Assembly (NCBI GenBank): GCA_947381415.1
Contig: CANCVB010000005.1
Coordinates: forward strand, 54,202-118,201
Source of the DNA: Burkholderiales bacterium
GTDB lineage: Bacteria > Pseudomonadota > Gammaproteobacteria > Burkholderiales > Burkholderiaceae_C
DNA: 64,000 nt
Reading direction: 5' to 3'
Shown here: in pieces, positions 30,777-39,423 of the stretch
Layout: each line of letters opens with the position of its first letter
Numbering within the stretch: position 1 is the first letter of the stretch
Made by a program: the position numbers and the translations under genes
Notes under the pieces: generated by a model
The model's input: the letters and a program-made list of their open reading frames with translations, nothing else
Told to the model about the DNA's origin: nothing
Databases searched by the model: none

Positions 30777-31430
30777 TTAACGCAATCCATTCCATTGACT
30801 GATGTCTGATGCCGCCAAACCACCCACGCGTGCATGCACACGTGCGCCGGTGCTCATGGCCAAAATCACCATGAGTTCATCGCTGCGTGGCGCGCCAGGC
30901 ACGCGCACTTCGATCGCATCGAAATGGCTGCGCACATAGCTGGCGTTGATATGCGTCATGGGCACATCCAAGGCAGCACCGGGTGGGCCGACTTTTTTGG
31001 TGGATGGCACGATAGACAAGGCATTGCCAGGTTGCCCTGTGCCAACGCCCCCTTGACCCGCCACATAGGCTGCACGGTCGCCTTTCCAACCCAACAGCTC
31101 CCGCATGGCATAGCCGCCAGGCACATGCCACAAAGCCCCATGCTCCAGTTCTCCTGCGGCGCCCACAATAGCCCCTTTGCCGTAGCCTTGAATCGCTTCG
31201 GGCAGCACACCCATGGCTTTGCACAATTGCTGGGCCAAGGCAATGCCCAAGGGATTCAAAGCTTCCATCATGGGCAAAATATCGGCGTGGTAGCGACCTG
31301 CGTAAGGGTTGCGCAGCACGGCAGCGATGGCGCCCCGCACCAAGGGCTTGTCAACTGGCTCGCCAAATTCATGGTGAATGTCTTCCACATGGGTGAAGAC
31401 CCGTCGAACATCAATCAAGTTTGTCGTCAA
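30777..31430 (-). CDS. AA_synth/DUF1185-family protein, copy 1
   Basis: About 217 residues and paralogous to the next gene, 16 bases downstream. It has the same blocks (LRNPYAGRYHADI, GKGAIVGAAGELEHGA, VRSHFDAIEVRV) plus an insert around GGYAMRELLGWKGDRAA. No ATG fits. The TTG at 31430 overlaps the UPF0280 stop as TTGA and gives an N-terminus that aligns with the paralogue; a GTG at 31439 and a TTG at 31418 are alternatives. The pair may form a heteromer. Function unknown. Confidence 0.75.
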   Translation of the reverse strand: MTTNLIDVRRVFTHVEDIHHEFGEPVDKPLVRGAIAAVLRNPYAGRYHADILPMMEALNPLGIALAQQLCKAMGVLPEAIQGYGKGAIVGAAGELEHGALWHVPGGYAMRELLGWKGDRAAYVAGQGGVGTGQPGNALSIVPSTKKVGPPGAALDVPMTHINASYVRSHFDAIEVRVPGAPRSDELMVILAMSTGARVHARVGGLAASDISQWNGLR

Positions 31431-32308
31431 ACCAAACACTCCATAGGTTGTGCCACGGCCATTTGGCCTTGGCAACACAAAAAAGCGGCATGGATATGCG
31501 CTTTGGCCTGCATGTCACGGGCACAGTCTAGCCCGAGTTGCAAAGCGTCCTGAACCTGCGCTGGCGGCAGGCGGGGCACCTCCAGGGTCACCAGCCGATC
31601 GCCCAAATCGGTGTCGTCGCGCACACTGTTGGCGGGGCGACGCACAATGCCAGGGTGATCGAGGTTGACGCGGTTGGCAATCAAGGTGGCGGCCACATCC
31701 GCCTGCGCTGCGGTGGCGGCCAACACGGTGACACTGTCGGCCACGCCCAGCGAAAAACTGCGCCCGCGCCAACCACTGGTGGCCATGCCACGCACAGGCA
31801 TGGCGTGGTCTACTTGAAACTGGCCATCGGTGAGCAACTCGCTTTGCGCATCGCGACCCAAGGCCTGTTGCAAATCACTGACCAAACCGATGCGCCAATG
31901 TTCACCGGCTTGCAAATACACCGCGATGTCACCCCCATTGTTGACATAGGCTCGCTGAACACCAGGCTTTGACAAAGCGTTCACCACCTCTTGGGCCACG
32001 GCACCTGCCACGGCCGCCATGGGCGTGACAAAACCCTGCGGTGCGGCCCATGACAAAGCCTTGGCTGCCTGCCACATGCGTTGCGCCACCACGCCTGTGA
32101 AACTGCCTTCTTGAAGTGAGGCAACCGGTTGTTTGAGCAAGGCCAATTCGGTGACCAGTTCTGGCAAGATGGTTTGAAAACGCCCCCATGCAGCCTCTAG
32201 GGCAAGTTGGCAAGCCTGTGGCGCGCCTTCGGCCCGCAGCACGATGTCGATAGGGCCGTGCTGGAAATGCCAACGACCGTCTGACAAAGCTTGGCGTGTG
32301 GCTTGCAT
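31427..32308 (-). CDS. UPF0280-family protein (ApbE-like fold)
   Basis: A 293-residue protein of the UPF0280 family, distantly related to ApbE flavin transferases. Seen here: AAVAGAVAQEVVNAL (middle), AYVNNGGDIAVYL, and a MATSGWRGRSFSLGVADSVTV region (in pieces MATSGWRGRSFS and LGVADSVTVLA). The ATG at 32308 is five bases after the 6-hydroxynicotinate reductase stop. ApbE enzymes attach FMN to proteins; the tight link to a flavin/Fe-S reductase makes a cofactor-maturation role an attractive guess. No direct evidence for activity. Confidence 0.8.
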   Translation of the reverse strand: MQATRQALSDGRWHFQHGPIDIVLRAEGAPQACQLALEAAWGRFQTILPELVTELALLKQPVASLQEGSFTGVVAQRMWQAAKALSWAAPQGFVTPMAAVAGAVAQEVVNALSKPGVQRAYVNNGGDIAVYLQAGEHWRIGLVSDLQQALGRDAQSELLTDGQFQVDHAMPVRGMATSGWRGRSFSLGVADSVTVLAATAAQADVAATLIANRVNLDHPGIVRRPANSVRDDTDLGDRLVTLEVPRLPPAQVQDALQLGLDCARDMQAKAHIHAAFLCCQGQMAVAQPMECLV

Positions 32309-32313
32309 TCGCT

Positions 32314-33912
32314 TCAACCCAACATCGGCGGGTTGTCCAAAGGCCAAGGATTGACACCTGTCGGCGGTGTTTCCCAACGCAGTTGGGTGGGGGCGCCGTC
32401 GTTGTGCCAAGCCCCTTTGCGCAAGCTGTCATCCAAAGAACGCACAAAGCCCATGTGACCGCCCAAGGCTTGGTAGTCCGACAGCTTCATGCTGAATTCA
32501 ATGGGCGCCACGATGGCGGGTGTGGGCACCGTGCCAAAACTGTTGGCAGGCATGCGCAACACATCCACCATCAAGGTGATGCCACCTCCTGGCCACACAT
32601 AAGCAGGTGCGCCGCCACAGGTGACATTGACCAAGGCTTTTTTCACGGCACGTGTCAGTTGAATCGGGTTGTCAGTGACGCCCGAGCGCAAGCTGCCCCC
32701 CGCCCCACCCAAGAACAACACCGATACCAACGACGGCTCGCAGTTGTCACCAATGCGCTCGACCACTTGTTGCACGGCCGGCGGCAGGGGTGCGGCTTGA
32801 GGCACCAGGTGTTCATCCAAGACAAACCATGCCGCATGCTCGCCAGTGGTCGAGGTCATCAGCAAGCGCAAACCCGGCCATGCTTCCTCGGGGTTCCATT
32901 CGCCCAAAATCGACAAGGGGTCGCTGATGTCGGTGCCGCCCCAACCCGTCCCCGCCGCGGCCACCTGAAAGTAGCGTCCAGGCGTGGACTTGCGCCCTTT
33001 GATGCGGATACCGCTGGGCTTCATGTGCAAGCAGCGTCCGGCTTGGTGCTCGGTCAGCACACCGGTGATGTGGTCATCGACCACCACCACCTCGTCGCAC
33101 AAACCCAGGCACTGGCGCGCGAACATGCCCACCGCGGCCGAACCGCAACCCACGCGCATGCGCTGCTCGGTGACACCGTCCACGATGGGTGCTTGGCCTG
33201 CTTGCAACACCACCTTGGCACCGTTTTCTATTTGCACTTCGGCCGCTTGTTGGTTACCTAATACATGCATCAATTCCAGTGCCATGCGACCTTGTTTTTT
33301 ACTGCCACCTGTCAAATGGTGGACACCGCCCACGCTGAGCATTTGCGAGCCGTATTCGGCGGTGGTCACATGACCCACCTCTTCACCTTGGTACATCACC
33401 GCTGCACGCTCATCGCCCAGATACCTGTCGGTGTCAATCTTCACTTTCAAACTGCAATAGCTGAAGATGCCTTCGGTCACCACCGTGACCATGTCGACGC
33501 CCTTGGACTTGCAAGCCACTATGAAGGGTGCGGGTTTGTAATCGGGGTAAGTGGTAGAGGCACCAATGCCCGTGACAAACACCCCGTGTTCTGCGCCTGC
33601 CGTGGCTGGCAAAGCTTGCGCCACGGTCTCTTCGTTCGCACGCGGTTGCAAGTTCAGTGGTTCAGCATGTTGGGGTTGCTGATGCAAGAACACCACCGGG
33701 TCAAGCCGCACCAACAAGCCACCTTGGTTGGCGTAGCGATCGCACGCGCCCACACGCCCCTCGGATATGTGGCACAGCACTGGACAGGCGTTGCATTCCA
33801 CCTTGCCTTCGCGCACCGGTCCGTGGCGTGGTTCCACCCTTTGCAAACCCAGCGCTTGCCCAGAATCTGACGTGGAAAGTCCATCGGTAGGGGTGTTAGG
33901 AGGTGAAGCCAT
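32314..33912 (-). CDS. hnr: 6-hydroxynicotinate reductase (Fe-S enzyme)
   Basis: A 532-residue protein resembling the 6-hydroxynicotinate reductase of Eubacterium barkeri. Near the N-terminus are Cys40, 43, 47 and 57 (ECNACPVLCHISEGRVGAC), likely ligands of an iron-sulfur cluster. Further Gly-rich blocks (VFVTGIGAST, LGGAGGSLRSGVTDNP, AYVWPGGGITLM) follow. The enzyme reduces 6-hydroxynicotinate to 1,4,5,6-tetrahydro-6-oxonicotinate with reduced ferredoxin in E. barkeri. It is the first gene of a seven-gene leftward operon and diverges from the enamidase gene across 62 bases. The electron donor in this organism is not apparent from the window. Confidence 0.88.
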   Translation of the reverse strand: MASPPNTPTDGLSTSDSGQALGLQRVEPRHGPVREGKVECNACPVLCHISEGRVGACDRYANQGGLLVRLDPVVFLHQQPQHAEPLNLQPRANEETVAQALPATAGAEHGVFVTGIGASTTYPDYKPAPFIVACKSKGVDMVTVVTEGIFSYCSLKVKIDTDRYLGDERAAVMYQGEEVGHVTTAEYGSQMLSVGGVHHLTGGSKKQGRMALELMHVLGNQQAAEVQIENGAKVVLQAGQAPIVDGVTEQRMRVGCGSAAVGMFARQCLGLCDEVVVVDDHITGVLTEHQAGRCLHMKPSGIRIKGRKSTPGRYFQVAAAGTGWGGTDISDPLSILGEWNPEEAWPGLRLLMTSTTGEHAAWFVLDEHLVPQAAPLPPAVQQVVERIGDNCEPSLVSVLFLGGAGGSLRSGVTDNPIQLTRAVKKALVNVTCGGAPAYVWPGGGITLMVDVLRMPANSFGTVPTPAIVAPIEFSMKLSDYQALGGHMGFVRSLDDSLRKGAWHNDGAPTQLRWETPPTGVNPWPLDNPPMLG

Positions 33913-33974
33913 GCCCTATTATGCGCGGACGCGTGGCAGAATCATTTTCCTACGCAAGCATTCAGGAGTCACCC
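33913..33974. promoter_or_regulatory. Divergent promoter region, 6-hydroxynicotinate reductase / enamidase
   Basis: These 62 bases separate two divergent catabolic genes and must hold their starts of transcription or translation. An AGGAG at 33964-33968 serves the enamidase ATG. I see no clear operator repeat and none resembling the 24835-24863 element. Confidence 0.45.
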
Positions 33975-35165
33975 ATGGCCACAGCCACCATCGAAGAAGC
34001 CTCTGGCAAGCTTGTCATCAAAAACATTGGTTTGCTGCTTTCTGGCGACATCGATCAACCGATTTTGCAAGCCGACACCATCGTGGTGGTGGACGGCATC
34101 ATCACCGCCGTGGGACGGTTCAAAGACCTGGACACCGAGGGCGCCAAGACCACCATCGATGTGCAACAAACCTGTGTCGCGCCGGGCTTGATCGACAGCC
34201 ATGTGCACCCCGTGTTTGGCGACTGGACGCCACGGCAAAACCAAATCGGCTGGATCGACTCGACCATGAACGGCGGCGTGACCAGCATGATTTCGGCGGG
34301 TGAAGTGCACCTGCCGGGTCGGCCCAAAGACATCGTGGGCTTGAAAGCCTTGGCCATCACCGCGCAACGCGCATTCAGCAATTTCCGCCCTGGTGGGGTG
34401 AAGGTGATTGCGGGTGCGCCCATCATCGAAAAAGGCATGACCGAACACGACTTTGCTGAACTGGCATCAGCGGGCGTGACCTTGCTCGGTGAAGTGGGTT
34501 TGGGCTCGGTGAAGGCCGGCTACGAGGCCAAAGAAATGGTGGCCTGGGCGCGCAAGCACGGCATACAAAGCACCATCCACACAGGCGGCCCGTCCATCCC
34601 TGGTTCGGGCTTGATCGACAAAGACGTGGTGCTTGAGGCCGATGCCGACGTGATTGGCCACATCAATGGCGGCCACACCTCGCTGTCAGAGGCGCATGTG
34701 TGTGAGTTGTGCGAGAAGTCGAGTCGGGCCATTGAAATTGTGCACAACGGCAACGAGCGGGTGGCCATCGCCGCGGCCAAAGCCGCGCTGGAACTCAAAT
34801 GCCCGCACCGCGTGATTTTGGGCACCGATGGACCGGCAGGCTCGGGCGTGCAGCCCTTGGGCATGTTGCGCATGATCGCCCTGCTCTCCAGCTTGGCCAA
34901 CATCCCTGCCGAGTTGGTGTTTTGCTTTGCCACGGGCAACACGGCGCGCATTCGCAACCTGAACTGCGGTCTCATCGAGGTGGGTCGCGCCGCCGATTTT
35001 GTGTTCATGGACCGCGCGCAAGAAACCGCAGGTCGCACCTTGCTGGAGAGCGTGCAACTGGGTGACATCCCGGGCATTGGCATGGTGATGATTGATGGTT
35101 TGGTGCGCTGCCACCGCAGCCGCAACACGCCACCCGCCACGCAAGTGCCTGTGGTGGTGCATTGA
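33975..35165 (+). CDS. ena: Enamidase (amidohydrolase superfamily)
   Basis: A 396-residue metal-dependent hydrolase. His76 and His78 (LIDSHVHPVFGDW) form the metal-binding HxH, and GTDGPAGSG (about residue 276) holds the conserved Asp. It resembles E. barkeri enamidase, which hydrolyses 1,4,5,6-tetrahydro-6-oxonicotinate to 2-formylglutarate and ammonia, the step after 6-hydroxynicotinate reductase. AGGAG lies 6 bases before the ATG at 33975; an upstream in-frame start would enter the divergent gene. The stop overlaps the TTG start of the next gene (TTGA). Confidence 0.9.
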   Translation: MATATIEEASGKLVIKNIGLLLSGDIDQPILQADTIVVVDGIITAVGRFKDLDTEGAKTTIDVQQTCVAPGLIDSHVHPVFGDWTPRQNQIGWIDSTMNGGVTSMISAGEVHLPGRPKDIVGLKALAITAQRAFSNFRPGGVKVIAGAPIIEKGMTEHDFAELASAGVTLLGEVGLGSVKAGYEAKEMVAWARKHGIQSTIHTGGPSIPGSGLIDKDVVLEADADVIGHINGGHTSLSEAHVCELCEKSSRAIEIVHNGNERVAIAAAKAALELKCPHRVILGTDGPAGSGVQPLGMLRMIALLSSLANIPAELVFCFATGNTARIRNLNCGLIEVGRAADFVFMDRAQETAGRTLLESVQLGDIPGIGMVMIDGLVRCHRSRNTPPATQVPVVVH

Positions 35166-36715
35166 GGTTTTTTGAATTTCGCTGGGCTGGTTGGCTGGTA
35201 TGGCTGACCACTTGGGTGTTGTTATGGGTTTGTGACGATATTCTGAATTTGGGTAACTTGGCTTTGCTGCTGGTGTTAGGCAGCGCCGTGGGCGGCGTGT
35301 GGTTATCGGCAGGTGCTTCTTTATTCACCAATCTGTTGTCGGTATTGGCATTCAATTGGTTTTTTGTACCGCCCCAGTTCACCTTCAATGTCAGCTTTCA
35401 ACAAGACTTGCTTTTACTGGTATCGATGCTTGGGGTCAGTGCCATGGTGAGTTATTTGATGGCACGCCTACGCACCGTGGCGCAGTCAGAGAGTCAACAA
35501 GCGTTAGCGTCTGAAAAACTTCGCACTTTGAGTGAGCACTTTCGCGAAATCAATGGACTGCTAGACCAGGGTCATTTATTGAAAACGGCTTTAGAAGAAC
35601 AAGTACAAAGCGAAGTCTCTGTGCTGTTGCTACCGGAATCGTCTACAGAGACTTCCCATCATCCACCTTGCATCATTGGGCATCCCAGTGACCAAGACAC
35701 CCAAGGGTTGCTGGCTTGCGTGAACCAATCGGTTGTAATTGGACCAGGGTCTGGGCGATTTGAAAATCAATCAACCTTGTTTTTACCACTGAGAGGACGC
35801 GGACGGGCCTTGGGCGCAGTGGCTATACAAAATTACCACGTACATCTGCGCAATGACTCGGTATTGCGCACCCTTCAGCAAATGTGCGATTTGCTGGGCG
35901 TGAACATCGAACGCAATCACAATGTACAAATGGCCCAACGCGCCAAAGAAGAAGTTTCACAGCAACATCTTCGCAATACCTTGTTGACGTCTATTTCACA
36001 CGATTACAGAACCCCCTTAGCCAACCTGATGGGTGCTGCATCAGCCATCGAAAGCCAATGTGACCGTTTACAAACAGAACACATCCGCAAGTTAGCCACA
36101 ACCGTATTGGTGGAAGCGCAGCACCTGAACCGAATGACCAGCAATACCTTGCAACTGGCGCGCTTGGATGCAGGCCCTGCTCACATTCACAAAGACTGGG
36201 AGTCTTTGCAAGAAATTTTGGGATCTGTGTTGAGTAAAACACGCCTGCGATACCCCTTGCGAACCATTGAAGTGAGCATCCCTGACCAACTACCGTTGGT
36301 GGTCTGCGATGCCATTTTGCTGGTGCAGTTGTTTGACAACCTTGTCGAAAATGCCATTAAATACAGTCCAGAAGATGGTGCGATTGAATTGAATGCAAGG
36401 TGGCATTCACAGCAGATTGAAGTTCAAGTGATCGACCACGGCTCTGGAATTCCAGACGAGTGGAAAGACAGGGTATTCAAACCGTTTGAACGCATGCACC
36501 AAGCCACGATGCCAGCCGATGCCGCAGATCAATTCAGGTTACGCCGTGGCGTAGGCGTGGGCTTAGCAGTTTGCTTGGCAATAGCCAAAGTACATGATGC
36601 GCAGATCAGGATTCAAGACTCCCAGCCCAACGGCACCACGGTAAGTGTCAGCCTGCCAATTCATGCACAACCCACCATGCTGGCGACTACGGCAGAGGAT
36701 GAAGCATGGCGTTAA
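35162..36715 (+). CDS. KdpD-like sensor histidine kinase lacking the N-terminal KdpD domain
   Basis: A 517-residue kinase: four closely packed membrane segments (about residues 8-102, including the KdpD-like FNWFFVPPQFTFNV), a GAF-like sensor region (125-250), phospho-acceptor His280 (SISHDYRTPLANLM) and an ATPase domain (LVENAIKYS, GSGIPDEW, GVGVGLAV). This is the C-terminal half of KdpD without the cytoplasmic KdpD/Usp sensor domains. The only suitable start is TTG at 35162, overlapping the enamidase stop. It overlaps the regulator gene by ten bases. Base composition drops abruptly here (25 of 60 G+C at 35941-36000 against 39 of 60 at 34741-34800). No kdpFABC is nearby. Confidence 0.85.
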   Translation: MRFFEFRWAGWLVWLTTWVLLWVCDDILNLGNLALLLVLGSAVGGVWLSAGASLFTNLLSVLAFNWFFVPPQFTFNVSFQQDLLLLVSMLGVSAMVSYLMARLRTVAQSESQQALASEKLRTLSEHFREINGLLDQGHLLKTALEEQVQSEVSVLLLPESSTETSHHPPCIIGHPSDQDTQGLLACVNQSVVIGPGSGRFENQSTLFLPLRGRGRALGAVAIQNYHVHLRNDSVLRTLQQMCDLLGVNIERNHNVQMAQRAKEEVSQQHLRNTLLTSISHDYRTPLANLMGAASAIESQCDRLQTEHIRKLATTVLVEAQHLNRMTSNTLQLARLDAGPAHIHKDWESLQEILGSVLSKTRLRYPLRTIEVSIPDQLPLVVCDAILLVQLFDNLVENAIKYSPEDGAIELNARWHSQQIEVQVIDHGSGIPDEWKDRVFKPFERMHQATMPADAADQFRLRRGVGVGLAVCLAIAKVHDAQIRIQDSQPNGTTVSVSLPIHAQPTMLATTAEDEAWR

Positions 36716-37410
36716 AGGTTTTATTGGTGGAAGACGACAGGGAATTGCGCCAGACACTGCGTGATGCGCTTACGGTTGAAGGCTATGACGTACAAACCAG
36801 TGCAAGTGCTTCTGATGCATCAGCGCTGTTGAAGCACAGCATCAGTTCAGGGGCCGCCTTCGACCTGTTGCTGCTGGACTTGGGGCTGCCAGATGGCAAC
36901 GGCAGTGATCTTCTTCATCAAGTACGCAACCAGTTCAATCTGCCGGTACTCATCATCTCGGCCAGACACGATGAAGACCATAAAGTGCATTTGCTGGATG
37001 CAGGGGCAGACGATTACCTCGTCAAACCCTTTAGCATCAGCGAGCTGTTGGCACGCATGCGTGTGGCGTTAAGGCACCGTGGCACCTCGGTTCAAGCAGC
37101 GTTAACTTCTTACCAATCAGGTCATTTGGCCGTGGATGTGACCAAGCACGAGGTACGCATAGACAAGCGACTGGTGAAGTTAACCCCGACGGAATTCAAG
37201 CTTCTTGCAAGACTGGTTCGACAAGCGGGGCAAGTGGTGACGCACCGACAATTGTTGAGCGATGTGTGGGGTGTGGAATTCTTGGAACACACCCACTATT
37301 TACGTCTTTATATGGCGCAATTAAGATCAAAGCTAGAACATAACTCTACTGAACCGAAGTTGTTATTGACCGAACCAGGGGTGGGCTACCGTCTGTGCGA
37401 GCCAGACTGA
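36706..37410 (+). CDS. OmpR/KdpE-family response regulator
   Basis: A 234-residue regulator with receiver Asp58 (LLLLDLGLPDG), acidic pocket ED at 9-10, Lys107 (YLVKPF), and a C-terminal winged helix (LTPTEFKLLARLV, about residue 155 on; THYLRLYMAQLRSKLE). It is most like KdpE. It is encoded with the KdpD-like kinase and 70 bases before the kup gene, so it probably controls potassium uptake through Kup. Confidence 0.9.
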   Translation: MALKVLLVEDDRELRQTLRDALTVEGYDVQTSASASDASALLKHSISSGAAFDLLLLDLGLPDGNGSDLLHQVRNQFNLPVLIISARHDEDHKVHLLDAGADDYLVKPFSISELLARMRVALRHRGTSVQAALTSYQSGHLAVDVTKHEVRIDKRLVKLTPTEFKLLARLVRQAGQVVTHRQLLSDVWGVEFLEHTHYLRLYMAQLRSKLEHNSTEPKLLLTEPGVGYRLCEPD

Positions 37411-37480
37411 CGCTCGGTACTTATGCGTTCCTGACACGGATACCTGCATGCTGTGAGCTTCTTACTTTGGAGCTTGTTGT

Positions 37481-39388
37481 ATGTCAGCGATTGAGACAGA
37501 TTCAGACCACACATCATCCTCTGTCAAGCCGCAATCCACCGCTGCGCTGATGCTGGCAGCCATTGGTGTGGTGTATGGCGATATTGGTACCAGTCCACTC
37601 TACACGGTCAAAGAAATCTTTTCACCCAGCACAGGTCTGTTGTTATCGCCCGAAAATTTGATCGGCGCGGTTTCAACCATTTTTTGGGCACTGATGCTCA
37701 TCGTCACACTCAAGTACGTCATTTTGATTTTGCGGGCCGACAACCGTGGCGAAGGGGGTGCTTTAGCGCTCACCGCCTTGGCTGTGCAGGCGGTAAAGAA
37801 TCGACCGCAATTACAAACTGTGTTGCTGATGCTGGGACTGTTTGGGGCAACGCTTTTTTATGGAGACAGCATCATTACGCCTGCTGTTTCAGTGATTGGT
37901 GCGGTTGAGGGCTTGGAGTTGGTGACACCAGCGCTCAGCCCCTTTATCGTGCCCATATCGGTGGTGGTCTTGCTTTTACTTTTTATGATGCAACGCTTTG
38001 GCACACATCTGGTTGGTCGATTTTTTGGACCCATCATTCTTGTGTGGTTCATTCTGCTGGGCGTGACAGGTGTTTGGCAAATTGCGCAAGAACCTGCCAT
38101 TTTGCAAGCCCTCAACCCTTTAAATGCAGCCCATTTTTTATGGAACCGAGGACCCTTCATTTTGGCGGTCGTTGGTGCCATTGTTCTGGCCCTCACGGGA
38201 GCAGAAGCACTGTATGCAGACATGGGCCATTTCGGACGAAAACCCATTCAATGGGCATGGATGTCATTGGTACTACCCAGTTTGGCGTTGCACTACATGG
38301 GGCAAGGTGCCTTACTGATGCGAGATGCCACCGCGATCGAAAACCCCTTTTTCAGTATGTTTTCCCAAGATTGGTTGATCGCGGCTGTTGTGTTGGCAAC
38401 CATTGCAGCAGTGATTGCATCGCAAGCCGTGATCTCAGGTGCATATTCCATGACCAAGCAAGCCATTCTTTTGGGGTTTTTGCCACGCATGGAAATCAAA
38501 TACACCTCTGAAAAGGAGGTGGGTCAAATCTACATGCCTGCGGTGAATTGGATTCTTTTACTTGGCGTTGTCATCGCCGTGGTGGTATTTAAAAGTTCAT
38601 CCGCACTGGCCGGGGCTTATGGCATCGCCGTTACCTTGACCATGGTGATTACCACCACCATGACTTTTTTCGTGGTGTATGACGCTTGGAAGCTGCCTTT
38701 GCCTTTGGCGCTGTCTGCAACTGTTTTTTTCCTTGGCATTGATGCGTTTTTATTTGCAGGCTGCATCATTAAATTTTTTGACGGAGGTTGGTTTCCCATT
38801 GCCATGGGATTGAGCTTGTTCCTGGTGATGACCACCTGGTCCAAGGGACGCGCTTTGATGGTGGAATCCATTCGTCAAGATGGTTTGGATTTGAAATCAT
38901 TCATCCAACACATGAATGCACAAAGCATACATATCGTGAAACGAACGGCTGTTTATGCGGTGGCAAACCCGGAGACTGTTCCACAAGCCTTGCTTCACAA
39001 CATGAAGCACAACCAAGTGCTGCATGAAAAAAACATCATCCTTACGGTGCGCTTTGACAATGTGCCCTGGGTATCGGACAAACAGCGCATCACTGTTGAA
39101 AGATTGAACGACTATTTTTGGCAAGTGGTTTTGCAGTTTGGCTTCATGAATACACCAGATGTACCCAAGGCCTTGCAGCACTGTGCTGCCCTGGGCTTAG
39201 ACATTCCCGTGTTTGAAACCACCTATTTTTTGAGTCGCGAAACGGTTGTCGCCACACCCAATGGCGGTATGGCGCAATGGCGTGAGATCATGTTTGCCGC
39301 CATGACAAGAAATGCAGGTGACGTAGTGGCTTTTTTCCATTTGCCGGATAACTCTGTGGTGGAACTGGGGACACGGGTACAGATATAA
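37481..39388 (+). CDS. kup: Kup-family potassium transporter
   Basis: A 635-residue transporter with about 12 membrane helices and a cytoplasmic C-terminal domain. The family N-terminal signature [19 protein letters not shown] is at about residues 28-46; [14 protein letters not shown] follows at about 86. It imports K+ with protons. The pairing with a KdpDE-like system rather than kdpFABC is unusual. The gene has the same lower G+C as the kinase. Confidence 0.95.
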   Translation: MSAIETDSDHTSSSVKPQSTAALMLAAIGVVYGDIGTSPLYTVKEIFSPSTGLLLSPENLIGAVSTIFWALMLIVTLKYVILILRADNRGEGGALALTALAVQAVKNRPQLQTVLLMLGLFGATLFYGDSIITPAVSVIGAVEGLELVTPALSPFIVPISVVVLLLLFMMQRFGTHLVGRFFGPIILVWFILLGVTGVWQIAQEPAILQALNPLNAAHFLWNRGPFILAVVGAIVLALTGAEALYADMGHFGRKPIQWAWMSLVLPSLALHYMGQGALLMRDATAIENPFFSMFSQDWLIAAVVLATIAAVIASQAVISGAYSMTKQAILLGFLPRMEIKYTSEKEVGQIYMPAVNWILLLGVVIAVVVFKSSSALAGAYGIAVTLTMVITTTMTFFVVYDAWKLPLPLALSATVFFLGIDAFLFAGCIIKFFDGGWFPIAMGLSLFLVMTTWSKGRALMVESIRQDGLDLKSFIQHMNAQSIHIVKRTAVYAVANPETVPQALLHNMKHNQVLHEKNIILTVRFDNVPWVSDKQRITVERLNDYFWQVVLQFGFMNTPDVPKALQHCAALGLDIPVFETTYFLSRETVVATPNGGMAQWREIMFAAMTRNAGDVVAFFHLPDNSVVELGTRVQI

Positions 39389-39423
39389 GCCCCACTTGAA
39401 CCGATGGCGATAATGGGTTTTGA

